NCBI GenBank assembly: GCA_001599595.1
Contig: BCHH01000001.1
Span: 3,085,751 to 3,149,750 of the forward strand
DNA length: 64,000 nt
Origin: Beverwykella pulmonaria
Taxonomy: Eukaryota; Ascomycota; Dothideomycetes; Pleosporales; Melanommataceae
Reading direction: 5' to 3'
The notes under the pieces: model-generated
Seen by the model: only the letters and a program-made list of their open reading frames with translations
What the model was told of the DNA's origin: nothing
The model's database searches: none
Translations under genes and position numbers: made by a program
Shown here: positions 43,901 through 55,665 of the stretch, one piece after another
Layout: the number at the start of each line of letters is the position of its first letter
Numbering within the stretch: position 1 is the first letter of the stretch

Positions 43901-44353
43901 GGACGAGGCCAGCACGGGATCCGTAGCGGTAACACATGCGGCGACGCAGAGACTGTCCAGCCAGTTGAGGTGGGAACCGAACATCCACCAGACGAACAGA
44001 CTGGTGATTAGCCATCCGAATGTCATAACAGGCACAAGCAAGAGCGTAACGGATTTCCAGTGCTTTTCCATATAGGCGCGGGGCAGTTCGACGCCGACGG
44101 CGAAACATTGCACGACCAGGACGATCCGGGAGAACTCCAGGGTGACGAGATCAGTATTGCCCCAGTCAAGCGGGTTGATGAGATTGGCGGCATGCGGCCC
44201 GAAGATGATGCCGCAAATGGTAGCGACCGTGGCTTCTCCAATGTACAGGCGCTCCTTGATAATGGAGGAGCACAGCATAAACAAGCTGGTGAAGCCGCCC
44301 AGGATGATATACACCAAGTGCGGCTTTGTGATGGAAAGATGCTCCCAGGCCAT
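40970..44353 (-). CDS. nha1: Plasma-membrane Na+(K+)/H+ antiporter, Nha1/Sod2 type
   Basis: Intronless 1127-aa CPA1-family antiporter that exports Na+ and K+ in exchange for protons. The N-terminal about 450 residues form the membrane domain, with F-G-P-H-A-A-N-L near residue 51 and the ion-path motifs A-T-D-P-V-L-A (Asp145), S-G-C-N-D-G (Asp178) and G-M-D-D (Asp267-268). These acidic residues match positions known to be essential in yeast Nha1 and fission yeast Sod2. The remaining about 680 residues are a hydrophilic cytoplasmic tail with many R-R-R and E-E tracts and repeated E-T-P-A-E-R-R/K-R-R-L units, as is usual for fungal Nha1 tails. The tail end, R-W-G-K-D-V-K-K, closes the ORF. Start at the first Met before the first helix. 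Confidence 0.96.
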   Translation of the reverse strand: MAWEHLSITKPHLVYIILGGFTSLFMLCSSIIKERLYIGEATVATICGIIFGPHAANLINPLDWGNTDLVTLEFSRIVLVVQCFAVGVELPRAYMEKHWKSVTLLLVPVMTFGWLITSLFVWWMFGSHLNWLDSLCVAACVTATDPVLASSVVGKGKFAKRVPKHLRDLLSAESGCNDGMAFPFVYLAIYLIRYRPDTDKVAFHWFCYTILYECIFGAVYGVLVGYAARRAIRYAHEHDLIDRESFLVFYFVLALFCAGSGSLLGMDDLLVGFACGVGFSNDGWFLEKTEEAHVSNVIDLLINLAFFVYFGTIVPWEQFNSPDILGITPWRLVVLGLFVLFFRRIPIMLALKPIIPDIKTWREALFAGHFGPIGVGGIFVAILARAELETKETTPLAQLPEEGFEHLNIIEMIWPITCFLVICSILVHGSSIAVFTLGKHINTLTISLSYTTAKEDGPGWMDRLPRIQSRSKSSMSLSRRASESSMDEKVEKPAPGLLLPIGRPGQFLRRQKEEEENGDLPTSRRSASRRRRWDTGRGPGGPISQSAIKPQRSDREEAEAASPMQDSDTLMGPSDESPESSSTGKEKHRRRESEEEIYEEGDHTVIEDEEGNVLGVRKSSKDESEKTRRARDIDEARRLHDEKEVEHGVAQVEHGGALEEAPGKAVDALEHPGRWNMRKRMESFSGRHHRPEEGDLTGPSKAKPPQKRGPALAYQFGNTIIVEDEDGEVIKKYDIPSAPKESRPGIDRKSSMAETGGRALHSLRKIGTYVGIPAHLEEGGPSGTGASPDAKNKKAQQALEDAMDDDRIRFTVTAGGRRMSKTEFIQQMSGLDAKQRAKFMEDSDVPEGVKHQARQDAKEPSGRSRAVSSANVPPVIGEEGQAGIQKIESPNARGRKRGPEGLTLVDSNEEDIPFHSVRNDLANYSLDHHHSETGAQRRRRLADQSAGPSRPEVSSADERSTHAEETPAERRRRLDVLGGEGSTTPPTNRENVTDRRPISPTHGPKSHMDVGETPAERKRRLGALGRHEDDSPESESEQEEEGGDPLETGRGTHHSPQGKSQHREQREAQQHTQSPPPKPPGIRFAEQPRIPTKDERAAEEAKEKETTPESSTRIGFGKLRWGKDVKK

Positions 44354-46422
44354 GTCGATGTGCGGAGCGCTCTCCTACTACCAGTCGTAACGAGTGTGGT
44401 ATGCGTGAGAAAAAAAAAAGCGAATGTGGTAGTTATGTGGGAAGGATAGAGGCAGTGCCGGGACCCTGGAGGCCAGACTGCTGGCCGCGCGCGAGAAAGA
44501 TGGGATATGCACCTGGATGCATGTATGAAGAAGTCGCGCCCAGTCGCCGCTCCCTAATCTGCCGATGCAGCGAGTTCGAGTGTGGGGAGGCGCGGGTTGC
44601 CGATATCTACACAAGATGGCAGATCAGCAGCGGTGGCGGCGGGACGTGTGTTGAGGCGCAGAGCGGAGGGGACGGTGAGAAAGCTTGCCACGTTGAAGAT
44701 CGTGTGGGCGAGGCTTATAAAGACCACGGCGCCGCTTATCTCGTGCTTCGGGAAGCTTGGGACCAAGAGCTCAATTGCTCCAGAAAGTGCGGGCTAGCTC
44801 GGAAACAAAGCTTGGGTGCGCTGTTCTGAAAAAGGTGTCGAAGATCGGCCCTCAATTGCACTCCAAATGCGCGTCGCCTGGTTCGTCGAAGTCGCTGCGC
44901 AGAGTCACTCGGGCTTGGCAGCGAAGAATTGTTGCAGATGAAGAAAGGAGAATAGAGACACGTCGTCGCGGGCTGCCATTGAGTTTAATACTGGCCCATG
45001 ATAAATCGTCTGGGCTTCATGCCAAGCCTTCAACCGACCTTGGCTGACGGTGGAATGCAGCGCTGCCGCCGATAGCCCAACGAATCACGCCCCCTGTGCG
45101 TCCGCTCACTCCCGCTGCCATTGGAGCCCAGACGTGCGCTCCGAGGTCGCAAAGCCTTGAGTCTTGGACGGGAACAAAGTTTTCTCTTGGACGCCTTTTG
45201 CTAACTTTCTACCACACAACAGACCCCACCCCCAAAAAAGGGACAAAAGAAGGGGTAGAGCGGAGCATTCCTCTCCTTCATTTTGTAAAGGAGGGTTTGG
45301 CGGGACATTGTTCAGCCACGTGCACGTGCACGCGCTACAAACGTCCACGGGCCCGACCAAAGGAAGTAGTGCGTGGGGAGGTGGAGCGGAGCGCGGGATG
45401 TGCAAGTCTTTCTGACAAAGAAAACTGCATGCAGCAAAGCAATTGGCTGGCCTTGCCGCATCTGCACCCTGTCTGTTGAAACTTTGTTATTTACTAGGAT
45501 GGCGATACCGAGCTGCGAGATCTGGGATGGCAATACCAAGTCGTGAAATTTAGGATGGAAGATAGCATGTCGTACGATGGGATGGGTGCTTTTGGGGGGT
45601 GGCTAATTTGGACTTGGATAGGAAGAGAACGAAGACTTCTGTGAAAAAATGGTGAAAATGGTGTACAGCGACCCGAGTGCTGTCGTGCCACATGAAGGTG
45701 CTGCAAACTGCATATGCACTCCGAAAACCGTTCACTGAGTCAGCAAACCACTCTGCATCTCCAACCGTCACCTGCCCCGGAAGAAAGAACTTCGGGTGGG
45801 TACAGAAAACGAAATATCCTGACGCTGACTCAGAAACCAGCCAGTTTCGTCAGGATAACCTCTCTACGCTCGGTTCACCTGCTTCTAATCTATTTCACGC
45901 CACGATGGGGCAAACAAAAGCAGTGATGCTTGCGTATCGAAATATGTTTAGGTCAAATATATACTACATATACACAAAATCCCAACCTATCGGTCCACTA
46001 TGTGCAACCTCATCCCGGCATGTCTAAAACCCACTACACGTCACCGTTAGTTCTGGTGGAAATACCATTGCGCCGCTAAATCCCAGTGCCCAAGCCCCAA
46101 AAACCAAGGAGGATATGCCAGAGCCTCAACGCCAACCAGGCCATCCTGGATGCAGAGCCCAAAAGGCGGATAACTCAGCCCAGCCCAACCCAATTTTCTT
46201 ATTCGCCAACAACGCGTCCTAGAACAACAATCAAAACAAGCGTGAGCGTGCCAAGTCGCCCTATCCTAGATACCTGAAATGATGGGGAAAATGCAATACT
46301 ATCCATCCATGTCCCATGTCCTTGTTCCCAAATGATTCATGGGCAATTCCGATCCGTACATCTTGGTTTCGATTGTGATCGTCCAAATATCCATATGCTC
46401 ATGTGCGTCACTACGGGGCTAG
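44354..46422. other. 2-kb gene-free stretch
   Basis: No gene is recognised. It includes an A-run at 44409-44418 and overlapping CACGTGCACGTG sites at 45317-45328. Near 45498-45540 the GGATGGCGATACC and GGATGGCAATACC motifs stand 33 bp apart. Left part is the nha1 upstream region, right part the arrestin 3' region. Confidence 0.5.
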
Positions 46423-48903
46423 TCAATACCCCGGCATCTGCCACGTCCGTTGTATATCCATGCTCCGACTATTGACACGGCTGCCTGGCGTCAAGGGAAT
46501 CTCAACGCGGCTCCTACTGCTCGCCCCCGTCTCCACGTCGCTGTCGTCATCATATGCATCTGATAACCTCGAGAAGTAGTCTGCAAGGCCATTGGTGGGT
46601 GAGGCGATGGTTTCATAGAGAGGAGGCGGCGTTTCTATAGGCGGGGGCGGTTCTTCGTCCTCAAATGGCGGTGGGTCGAAGGAGGGCGCTCTGAGGAGAT
46701 GAATGGGACGTTGCACAGCTGCTTCCGTGGGCCCACCAATATGCGCGGCCTGTGGGCGTGCGAGGTCAGGGCTTGGAGTGCTATCAGAATTGCCTCGGGA
46801 GCGTAATGAACCCAACGTTGGCACAAAGGTGGTTGGAGACGTCCGACGAACGGGTGCGCCAGGGCAGCCGCATTCGGGCATGCGAGTGTCATCGGCCAGC
46901 GGCTCTGGTGATGAATACGCAGGAAGTGCCGTATTCGCTTGCGTGGCCTGGCAAGAAAGGATATGAAAAGGTGAATCGATGGAAATCTCAAAGTGTCGCC
47001 TCTTGTTTGGGTCATTCTGGTCGGGTTTGGAGAGGCGCAAAACGATCTGAATACTCGTTAACCTGTGAGCGTGCCATGCTACATGTATTATGACTTACCT
47101 TGATCCAGTGATGCACCTGTATGTTTTGGTAGGTGGTGTCGAAATGCAGCCGCGCTCCCTTGTCCTTCTCTCTCATGTTGTGGCAGCTAGGGAGCTGAAC
47201 ATTGAATTCCATCTCCGTAGGCCCAATATTTACATCCCCACTGAGATCACCCAGGAGATTAGTAGGGTCCTGAACCTGCACGTTCTCACCTCTGGATGCG
47301 GCAACTCTATGATCGTACGGCACACCTCCTCCCGAAATAATTCTCATGGTACTACCAGGAAATGTGCTGGTTGGCGGACTGTCGGCTCGCTTCTCGAACA
47401 ACTGGAGTTTTCGAATCGGTTCCATCCGGTGCACACGCTTGTTCGAGCAGAAATACTCAACATTTTCAGTGACAAAGACCTTGATCCTGTGACATTGTAC
47501 TTTGGCCAACGGCGTCAATTTGAACGCGATGGGAACCTGCGCGCCGAGCGGAAATGATTTTCCTGAAATGACAATATCATAGTGCAGCTGGTCCTCCCAG
47601 CTTCGGCTGATGGCGATGGGTTCCACCTGTTCCAGGGAGCCTTCTGATGGTGCGCGGATAAGTGTAATCTCCTTAGTACCAACAAGATTGGCTCGGAAAG
47701 CCCCAGCACGCTCGACTATCGCTTCCAGCTCGTATTTCACAGAGCCGAGTTCGACATCAATGGTTTCGGGGAGGTGGCTATCCAAGGGTAGTTCGAAGTT
47801 GTACACGTATTCGCCAGGGTTGAAGGTCCTGTACCCCTTTTGTGCCACCGACGGCCCGTTACTCGACGATTCGCCCTTTCCGAAACTTCGGGACTGATTC
47901 ACTTGGAGGGACAGACGTTTCGCTTCTTTGGTGCTCAAACTCGTAGACGAATTATTGGGAGAACCTCCAAACAGTCCTCCTCTTTGGTTCGGTAGGTTCG
48001 CCGGCGACTTGTAAAGCTCCACGCGATCGGCGCCAGGACCAGCTTCTGCGGTGGGAAAGAGAACGTTGAAAAATGGCCACGTATGGCTCATGATTGTGTC
48101 CGTCTCTTCAAAATCAACCTTCTTCGGAGGGATGCCTGGTAGTGTTTAGCACATGCTGCCAAGTTAGGAGCGAGGAAAATACCTTCTGGCCACTTGGTCG
48201 TAGCTTTTCCGCGGAATTTCAGAGTGATGGCCTTGACTTTCGCAGGCTTCGTAACCTTTACATGTAAGCTCCCGCGAAGCATGGCTGTGTTTCGTTCCGA
48301 ACTCTCGTTTTGTTCGAACCCTTGGAGAAACAGGACGGGCTCCGTCAGGGTGATGCCAACAGTGATGCCATTTCCAGACGCTAACGGCTTCTCCTCTGGA
48401 ATCTGCTTGACAACGCTATTCACAACGTTCTTGGCTGAAGACCTTCCAGCCGATCTTGGGCTTTCGGCGAGGAAAGGCCGAGGGGCGGCCAACGACCCGT
48501 GGACGGAATTCCTGGGACTCGTCCTCATCTCGCCTGTTGCCCACGACCACCTCCGACTCTCAGAGGGAGATGACGTGGATGCTCGCCTGCTGCTTGTGGA
48601 GGATCTGGGGGATATGTCGGCGGGTTGTTGATTGGAGTTGGCAAAGTGCGTGTCGATAAAGGAACGGAGGTAACGTTTGGCGTTTTCACGAGGGCCCGCC
48701 AGCTTTTCTACTATGTAAGACTTGCTGCTCGTTTGTCGGTGGAAGAGAGTCGGGTCTGGGGCGACGTGTGCAATGTGTATGCGGTGGGGTCGTCGATTTC
48801 GGCCTTGGAAGATGCGTCGACGTGTGCGTTCAGGGTCGTGGAGGTGTTCGGGTATGTAAGAAAGTCGGCCACGGTCGGTATAAACGTGTTGATACTCTGT
48901 CAT
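46423..48903 (-). CDS. Alpha-arrestin (ART-type) ubiquitin-ligase adaptor
   Basis: Arrestin-related trafficking adaptor, 793 aa. Exons on the minus strand: 48903-48183, 48135-47099 and 47046-46423; introns of 47 and 52 nt. After an Arg/Ser-rich N-terminus comes the arrestin N-domain ([19 protein letters not shown], then L-R-G-S-L-H-V-K-V). The C-domain follows ([24 protein letters not shown] and V-E-Y-F-C). The Pro-rich tail has a P-P-L-Y motif, which fits the PPxY site that binds WW domains of Rsp5/HulA-type HECT ligases. Such proteins route plasma-membrane transporters to endocytosis. Placement 2 kb from an ion antiporter is probably coincidental. Which yeast Art protein it matches cannot be decided by eye. 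Confidence 0.92.
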
Positions 48904-50709
48904 GGCGATGCAGAGTGTAAGCAGAGGTCAATTGCGAGCGGTACTAGCAACAGAGAGACGCTGAGACATGAAAGAGGCACGCGAGGCGGACTATAAAGGA
49001 AGACGGCAGTCAAGACTGAATCTTATAGGCCGTGCGACGTATTCAAGTCATGAGATAGGTTCAAAGAGCTTCCTGGCCACGGCATGTCCCGTGTGGATGC
49101 TTTGGGAAGGGAGTTGCAGGGCTCGTCTCTCCTTGCGGAACAAAGGCCTTGGACAGCACTGGGAGGGAAATGAGACAAGGACTCACACACGTCAAGAGCT
49201 GTCAGGATGCGGCAGCGGGCATGTTGGGACTTCAAATGGGCAGCAGGCACATGCTACGGTGGGCCGGTGGAGCGGTCAGAGGGGGACCGATGGACGGAAA
49301 CGTGCGGGAGTTCCCTGCTGAGAGAGAGATGCGCTGGCTGAATGAGACTGCACGGTCAGGATGCAGGACAGAGACAGACAAAGGGCCGGGGGGCCTGCGA
49401 GTTAAAGAGGAAGCGAAACAGGGCCGTTAGGCATGTCGCAAGAAGCTTTTGATGGTCCTGTCAGACTGCGAAACCAGGGCAGTAGAAGAGGAGGTGCAGG
49501 GTTCGCTCACGGATGACGCGGGACAGGCTGTGGTTTGCGGAGACGCCTCGGCGGAGATCCTTGGGCATTTGCTTGCCGATGCAGTCGTCTGGACTTAATT
49601 CTCCTGGCGCCCTAGCACACCGACGAATGCATCTAGATGCTCAGTCTGTTAGTTTTGTCAGCTTTTGTAGAGATGATCGTTTTGAATCTCACTTTTATTC
49701 AGGGTGAGGAAGTGGGTAGCGGCGGGCACTTGGACGCGCCATCGACATCACTCAACATGCCCACTGCGCTGCAGGGCTCACATCGTGCCCATTGCAGAAG
49801 TGTGCACGCGTGCAGGCGCCCCATCTAGTTTTGGCTTGCCCTCAACACCAAACCAGCGCAGATGGCGGGAGCACCGGGAGTCCTCTGCGGGGCTGACGGA
49901 TGCGCACAACGAATAAGCCATGCTAAGCACAGTAGGATCCAACGTCAAGGCCAATTGCATCTTTAACGCTGCAGAGAGCGGCGAGAAGCCAGGGCTCTGT
50001 ATTGCCCGCAGCCTCGCAATCAGGTCATGAGATTGCCTTTCCATCCCCTTTGGACGTCTGCAGCTATCCAACAGCGCGGTACAGTGCTCCAGCGGGCAAC
50101 AGGTGGCTCTCGTGACTCTCGCAACTCTTGTGTGAAGCGACGCAATGGCCTAGAACTTATCACGAATTATTCCCGAGCCTGCGATGCTCTGTTGGGGAGA
50201 GATGTCAATATCTAGCGCCCAAACCCGCAGTGATCGGCGACCAGGGTCCTATTTTGGTCTGATAGACCTTCGGCCGGTCGAGATCGTCATGAAGAGTCTG
50301 CGAAACAAGGCGGTGTCATCGAGAAATCACCGACAGGGCCGGCTGCCGGCTGCGTCATCAGCGAGCGGAAAGAATGAGGCGATCGGTACATTCGGGACAT
50401 TTCACTCATGTGGCGAGTGTGCCATCGGGCCATGGACGGCGGTAGATCTGACAGATTGGCGGTCGCTGTGGCTTTGCAGTCAGGCATAAATGGGAGCACA
50501 CGTGACCGTCCACCCCGCAACGCGCCATGGCAGCCTTGGCGCGCGCTGGGACGCGACTTCCTCAGGTGTCGCCCAAGCACTACTCCACGTCTCGAAGCCC
50601 GCCCACACAGCGGCGGCCGCGACAACACACACAATGGATGCGGGATACGGTCGGTTACTCTGCGGCATTCAGTCTCTCTGCCTGCTCACAATGCGTAGGG
50701 ACAAGCCAA
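48904..50709. other. Divergent spacer, arrestin / BRCT gene
   Basis: No gene is supported in 1.8 kb. ORFs on both strands are short and overlapping. The first exon of the BRCT gene may start inside the right end, because its frame is open back to an ATG at 50527. Confidence 0.5.
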
Positions 50710-53560
50710 ATGCCCCTGGCCGGCGCCATTCTATGTTGTACATCCATCTCGCCCGAGCAGCGCGTATGTTCCTCCCAAGTTTCAATGGCTGCTGCAGGCT
50801 AACACTTGCGCAGACTGAGCTCGCCGCCATCGGATCGCAGATGGGCGCAACGATCAAGCTCGACCTCACTTCGGACGTCACCCACCTCATTGTCGGCAAC
50901 ATTAACAGCGCCAAATACCGCTACGTCGCAAAGGCAAGGGAGGACGTCAAGGTGGTTTCCCTAGAATGGCTTGAGGCGCTGCGTACGGTGTGGATGGAGG
51001 GAGACGATGTGGACGTAGCTGCGCTCGAGAGGGAATACCGACTACCTACATTCTATGGCCTGAAGATCTGCCTCACGGGCTTTGACGACTGTATGAGCAT
51101 AGCCACTGTGAGACGCACAATTACTGATAATACACAGCGGAACAAAGAAAGTTTATCCAGGAAACCGTCGGGCAGAACGGCGCAGAATACCACGGCGACT
51201 TGACCAAAGTTGTCACCCACCTGATTGCGGCTACCCCGACCGGTAAGAAGTACGAGCACGCCGTGAACTGGAGGATGAAGGTCGTGTCGTGGGAGTGGTT
51301 CGAGGAAAGTTGTCAGAGAGGAATGGCGCTCGACGAGAATTGCTACCATCCTACAATGGCCGTCGAAGAGCGTGGGAGGGGCGCCTGGAATCGCAAGCAG
51401 AACAGGTCACCTACGCCACTGGGCAAACGCGCCCGGGACGCAGAACCGACTCAACTAGTTAATCCCCTCCGAAGAAAATTACGACGTGCAGCGAGCTCGA
51501 GAATGGGGACCCAGAGCGAAGCTCTGTGGGCTGGTATTACTGCAGCCGGCTTAGAGGTCACGAAAACGGTGCAAGATGATTGGAAGGACGATGATGCTGC
51601 TAAGCAAGTCGCTCCAAGAGAAAGCGTTGAGCAGGTCAGCAAGGTGGTCATACCCCAAGATGATATGCAGCCCGTGGAGAACCCTGCATCAAAGCCCCGT
51701 GGACCCTCAAATTTGCCCTCGAATAGGTTCGATGGGCTTTTTGAAGGCCGCGTGGTATTCGCTCATGGGTTTGATGATGAAAAAGTATGTCTTATCTCCA
51801 CTATGGTTCTGGACTGAGTTTGACTTATGCCGCAGACGAACATATTACAGCAACACCTAGATAGCAACGGCGCTACCGTGATCAAGGATGCTGCAGAAAT
51901 CGAGAAAATCTTTTCCGATGACCTCGCGCGTGGTTTTCTGGTCGTTCCCCACGACATGCCTGTTGACCTCACCCTGCTTCCGGAAAGTGCCGGACGGCTG
52001 ATTTTAGCCACTAACTGGTGGGTCGAACGTTGTCTGCATGGAAAATGCCTAGTGAACCCCACAGACAATGTTCTATGTAGGCCTTTTGATAAACTAAGTA
52101 TTAGTGGTACGCATACTCATCACCTCAGCTGAGTGGCTGGGAATTGCGCTAACGTCTTTAGGCTTCAATGACCTGATCGTGAACTCAACCGCATTTGTTG
52201 GCATTGAGTTATTACACGTGACGAAGGTCGTCGCGTTGATGGGTACAAGATATATTTATTCCCGAAACATTCCCGTTGCTGACTGTTGACAGGCGCGAGC
52301 TATGATGAAATGCTTTCGGCAAAGACATCAGTCATAATTTGCAACACTCGGAAGCCTAATCCGGAGAAGATCAAATTTGCTACGGATAAACGGATACCTG
52401 CCGTTCATTCTACATGGCTCTGGGAATGTCTAAGGACTGGCAAACGACAGCCATTTGACAGTTATCTGCTGAATACAATTGAACCTCCCCCACAGAAGCC
52501 ACGCCAGAAGCCCCAAGCGTCTTTCACTGTCGTTCCCACTGCCCCTCTTTCTGAAGAAGATAGCGCAAAACTTCGAAATAAGAAGGCACAAGCAAATAAA
52601 AGCGTAACCAAAACCCAAGGAGCGCCTCAGCAACCTCGCACACTCGATCTCGCACTATTACCCGACCCTGTACCAATACCTAGTACAGGATCATCTACCC
52701 TACCCTTCACAAATACTCGGCACTCCTTTCTATACCAAGATGAAGATGAACCGGCTCCTCCCGGTTTCAACGATACAGAGTCTTTCCCACTCCAAGATAT
52801 TCACCCCGGTGTGAACTCTCCTCGACGACCATCAACTTCCTCGAATGCTTCAGCTGGAACCCTCGACAAAGCCAAGTCATCATCCACTTCCCGCTCAAAT
52901 TCCACCTCTGACATGTCCCGCAAACCTGTACCCGCAACCCGAATATCCAAACTCGCGAAAGAAGCATCACCCGACTCAGTTCTTCCTGCAGCCGACTCGG
53001 TCATTCCCGCCGATGACTCCGTGGTCCTTGCTGAAGACTCCGTAATTCCAGCCGATTCCGCCGTACTTCTTCCGGACGAGCGAGTGCCGAAGGAAAAGGA
53101 CCACGCTTCAATAATGGCCTCCATTATGGCCGCACGAAAAGCGCACGCCGCAGCCCAAAAGGCCAATCCCACCACCATGAAGGAAGACGACAAACGCAGA
53201 CGGCGCCGACAACTCGGCCGCCTTATTTCCACGCGCTCGAACCCCTCCACTGCCGAGGATGTCCCATCGCGCGCGAGTTCTATAGCAAACGGTATTGATG
53301 ACGAGGAGAGCATGGAGGGAGATGGGGAGGGTGAGGATGGGTGCGAGGGAAAGAACAAGAAAGTGTATGAAGAGTATGAGCCTTCGCAGATGCTGGGGTG
53401 GGATTCCCCCGGCGCGCAGGTTGCAAGGGAACAGATGATTAGGGCTATGGGCGGGAAGGTGGAAGAGAGTGGGGTGCTCGTGGCGTCGATTGGGATGGTG
53501 AAGGATGTGATTAGTGAAGGGGGCAGTGGGCACAGAGCAGTGAGAAAGAGAAGGGGTTGA
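50710..53560 (+). CDS. dpb11: BRCT scaffold Dpb11/Rad4(Cut5)/TopBP1
   Basis: Replication-initiation and checkpoint scaffold that binds phosphorylated partners and activates ATR/Mec1. Exons: 50710-50763, 50814-51090, 51138-51784, 51836-52106, 52162-52242 and 52293-53560; total 865 aa. Four BRCT repeats are seen. BRCT1 is L-A-G-A-I-L-C-C-T-S-I..T-E-L-A-A-I-G and T-H-L-I-V-G-N; BRCT2 is K-I-C-L-T-G-F and T-H-L-I-A-A-T-P-T-G-K-K-Y-E-H-A with W-E-W-F. BRCT3 begins F-E-G-R-V-V-F-A-H-G-F, and BRCT4 has K-T-S-V-I-I-C-N-T and V-H-S-T-W-L-W-E-C-L. The C-terminal about 350 residues are Ser/Pro-rich and basic, with a four-fold D-S-V-(I/L)-P/V-A-x-D-like repeat. The start is uncertain: the same frame is open to 50527, and a spliced upstream exon is possible. 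Confidence 0.92.
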
Positions 53561-53806
53561 TGTTTGGACAGAGGGATGCTTATCTTGTTGGGATGAGGGT
53601 GTGCAGAATGTGGAGGAATGTTTTTGATCGAGGTTTTTGAAAGGGGTGAGGGTTTTAAATCTTACAAGACGCATAGCAAACACGGCGTCACGGAATCGGC
53701 ATGGCAAGCATTTACACGGTTGGTCTAGAGTGGTTGCTTTTTGATTTACTGAAAGTAGAATAAGATATACAACATCATTTAGCACACGTGTGCTATCTGG
53801 ATAAAC

Positions 53807-55186
53807 TTAGTCCTCCAACCCATAAGTAACCCTCAATCTCCGATCCAAATGCTGCTTCGCCGTCAACACCTCCTCCCCTTCCCCCCTTTCCGCCCCAAAC
53901 CCCAACCTCATCCTCTGCGCCTCCAACTCCTCCCCTCCCTCCCCCCTGCCCACAAAATCCCGCACGATTGGACTCGGCACACTCTCTAACTGCACATCAT
54001 CCAACGGATGACAAAAATACGCCATACTATACCTCTCCTCTCTGCTCTCCTTCCCATTCGTAAACGCAACCCGATGTACAGTGCTCTTCAGCATGCCCGA
54101 CGTCCAGAAACTGAGCAAGTCGCCGATGTTGACGAGGATCGGGGGGCGCGGGTAGGTAGAAGGGGAGGGGTTCACAGGCACGGGTGTCCATTTCGACGAG
54201 CCCATGGGAAGGATTTCCAACCCCGGTTGGCCTGGCAAACGGAATAAGAGGGTGAGCGTGCCGTAGTCAGAGTGTGCGCCTGCTAGCACACTGACTCTTT
54301 CCTTCTCGTCGACATCTTGTATTAGGGTAGGGAGTGTGGAGGGGTAGTAAAGCAAACGGAAGATACTACCTGAGGGTCCTTGGGTCTGGTCGTGCCGAGT
54401 GGTGAAGTAGGATGGGTCGGGGATGTCCAAGGCTGTGGCGAGGAGAGAGAGGATTCGTGTGCAAAGGCTGTGGCACGAGGTTTGGAAGGAAGATATCAGG
54501 TGACTGGAGGTGCTGAGGGTAGGTGGGAGGGGCTGTAAGGGTGTGGTGGGGGTAGGTGGGGCGATGTTGAATGCTCTTGGAGATTGTTAGTAACGTTGGG
54601 AGTGGGGTGGAAACTCTCGGCGGATAGGACCGCAAGGGCGTACTCTTTGGGGTCGCCGAGCTGTAAGTGGCGGTGTCAGTGTAACGAAATAAAAGAGGAA
54701 ATAACAAGAGTAATGGTACCTTCTGTCCCTCGGGATCAAGGCTTTCTCCCTGCATTGCTACCCAGCCTCTGTTTTTGCCTCCAGCTTTAGCTGAATGGAT
54801 GGTGTATTCGGATTTCTCTTCTATGCTCGATTTGAAGAACTTCCGGGACTGAATGTTCAAGCTTAGTTGAATCATGATAACGGTTGAAAGTTGAACGAGC
54901 ATTGGACTAGATGAGTGGAAGAAGATTGGGGCAAGAAGATCATCTGAAACATTAAGATAGTGCATGAACGACAGCCATGCATGAGAATTTTGGACTTGGA
55001 GAATGTGAGACATACAAGTTCGAACATGTCATCAATATCAGTGGGAGGTATTACGACGCCGTCATTCTTGATGAACAGGAAGCCAAAAGTGGATGCGGCA
55101 TGAAGGACTTGTTGAGCAACCTCAAGGGAGGGCTTCGAGATGTCGATTACGGGTATCGGGGAGGACTCTGGCCCTGATGAAGTCAT
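53807..55186 (-). CDS. 2-oxoglutarate/Fe(II) dioxygenase, IPNS-like
   Basis: Non-haem iron oxygenase of the isopenicillin N synthase-like superfamily, 361 aa. Exons on the minus strand: 55186-55016, 54848-54720, 54660-54644 (17 nt) and 54575-53807. The N-terminal DIOX_N part has I-P-V-I-D-I-S and F-G-F-L-F-I-K-N-D-G, then R-G-W-V-A-M-Q-G-E-S-L-D-P-E. The iron ligands are His207 and Asp209 in A-H-S-D-Y-G-T-L-T-L-L and His273 in S-T-V-H-R-V; the 2-oxoglutarate contact is R287-Y-S289, the usual R-X-S. Substrate cannot be told from sequence; fungal relatives work on small metabolites. It ends 247 bp after the BRCT gene in convergent orientation. Confidence 0.9.
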
Positions 55187-55665
55187 GGTTGGTCCTCAAG
55201 GCAGGAAATCGAAAGACGGTGTCTGACTGAGGACTGATAAGGAAGATCCTGAAACTTGAGAGGAGCGTGTGATTAAAAGAAGCCTTGTTTTATGGACTCT
55301 TTTACGCTTTGGTCAAGGAAGCAAGAGAAAGAGGTTTCATTCGGTCTGCTCTTCGAATGTGAGAGTAATAGTGGGTGTTGCTCGATGCTTATGAGCCATG
55401 GGGATGTACCTGGCGCTAACTTCCAAACGGCTAGCGGATCTGCAGGGCTGGCACGCGCCGTGCTCCAGCTTGACGTGAGCTTCTCAATTTCCAGCGCCTC
55501 GCCTCCACAAACACTTCCTCTCCTTCTATCTAACGTCCTCGATTCCTCTGCACCGCGCGAGGCTTGTCACGCTCAATTTGAATCCAGTATAGGACCTGTG
55601 CGTTTTCCAGCAGTCACGCACGCTTCTCCGTCTTCAGGACGACTCGAAATTCCGCGCCGTTAACC
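55187..55665. other. Divergent promoter region, dioxygenase / MKT1
   Basis: A 479-bp spacer between two outward-facing starts. No gene or repeat was seen. Confidence 0.5.

Noticed and set aside
45164..45479. Plus-strand ORFs of 83-127 codons upstream of the antiporter
   Set aside because: No motif, biased composition and no splice context; treated as chance.
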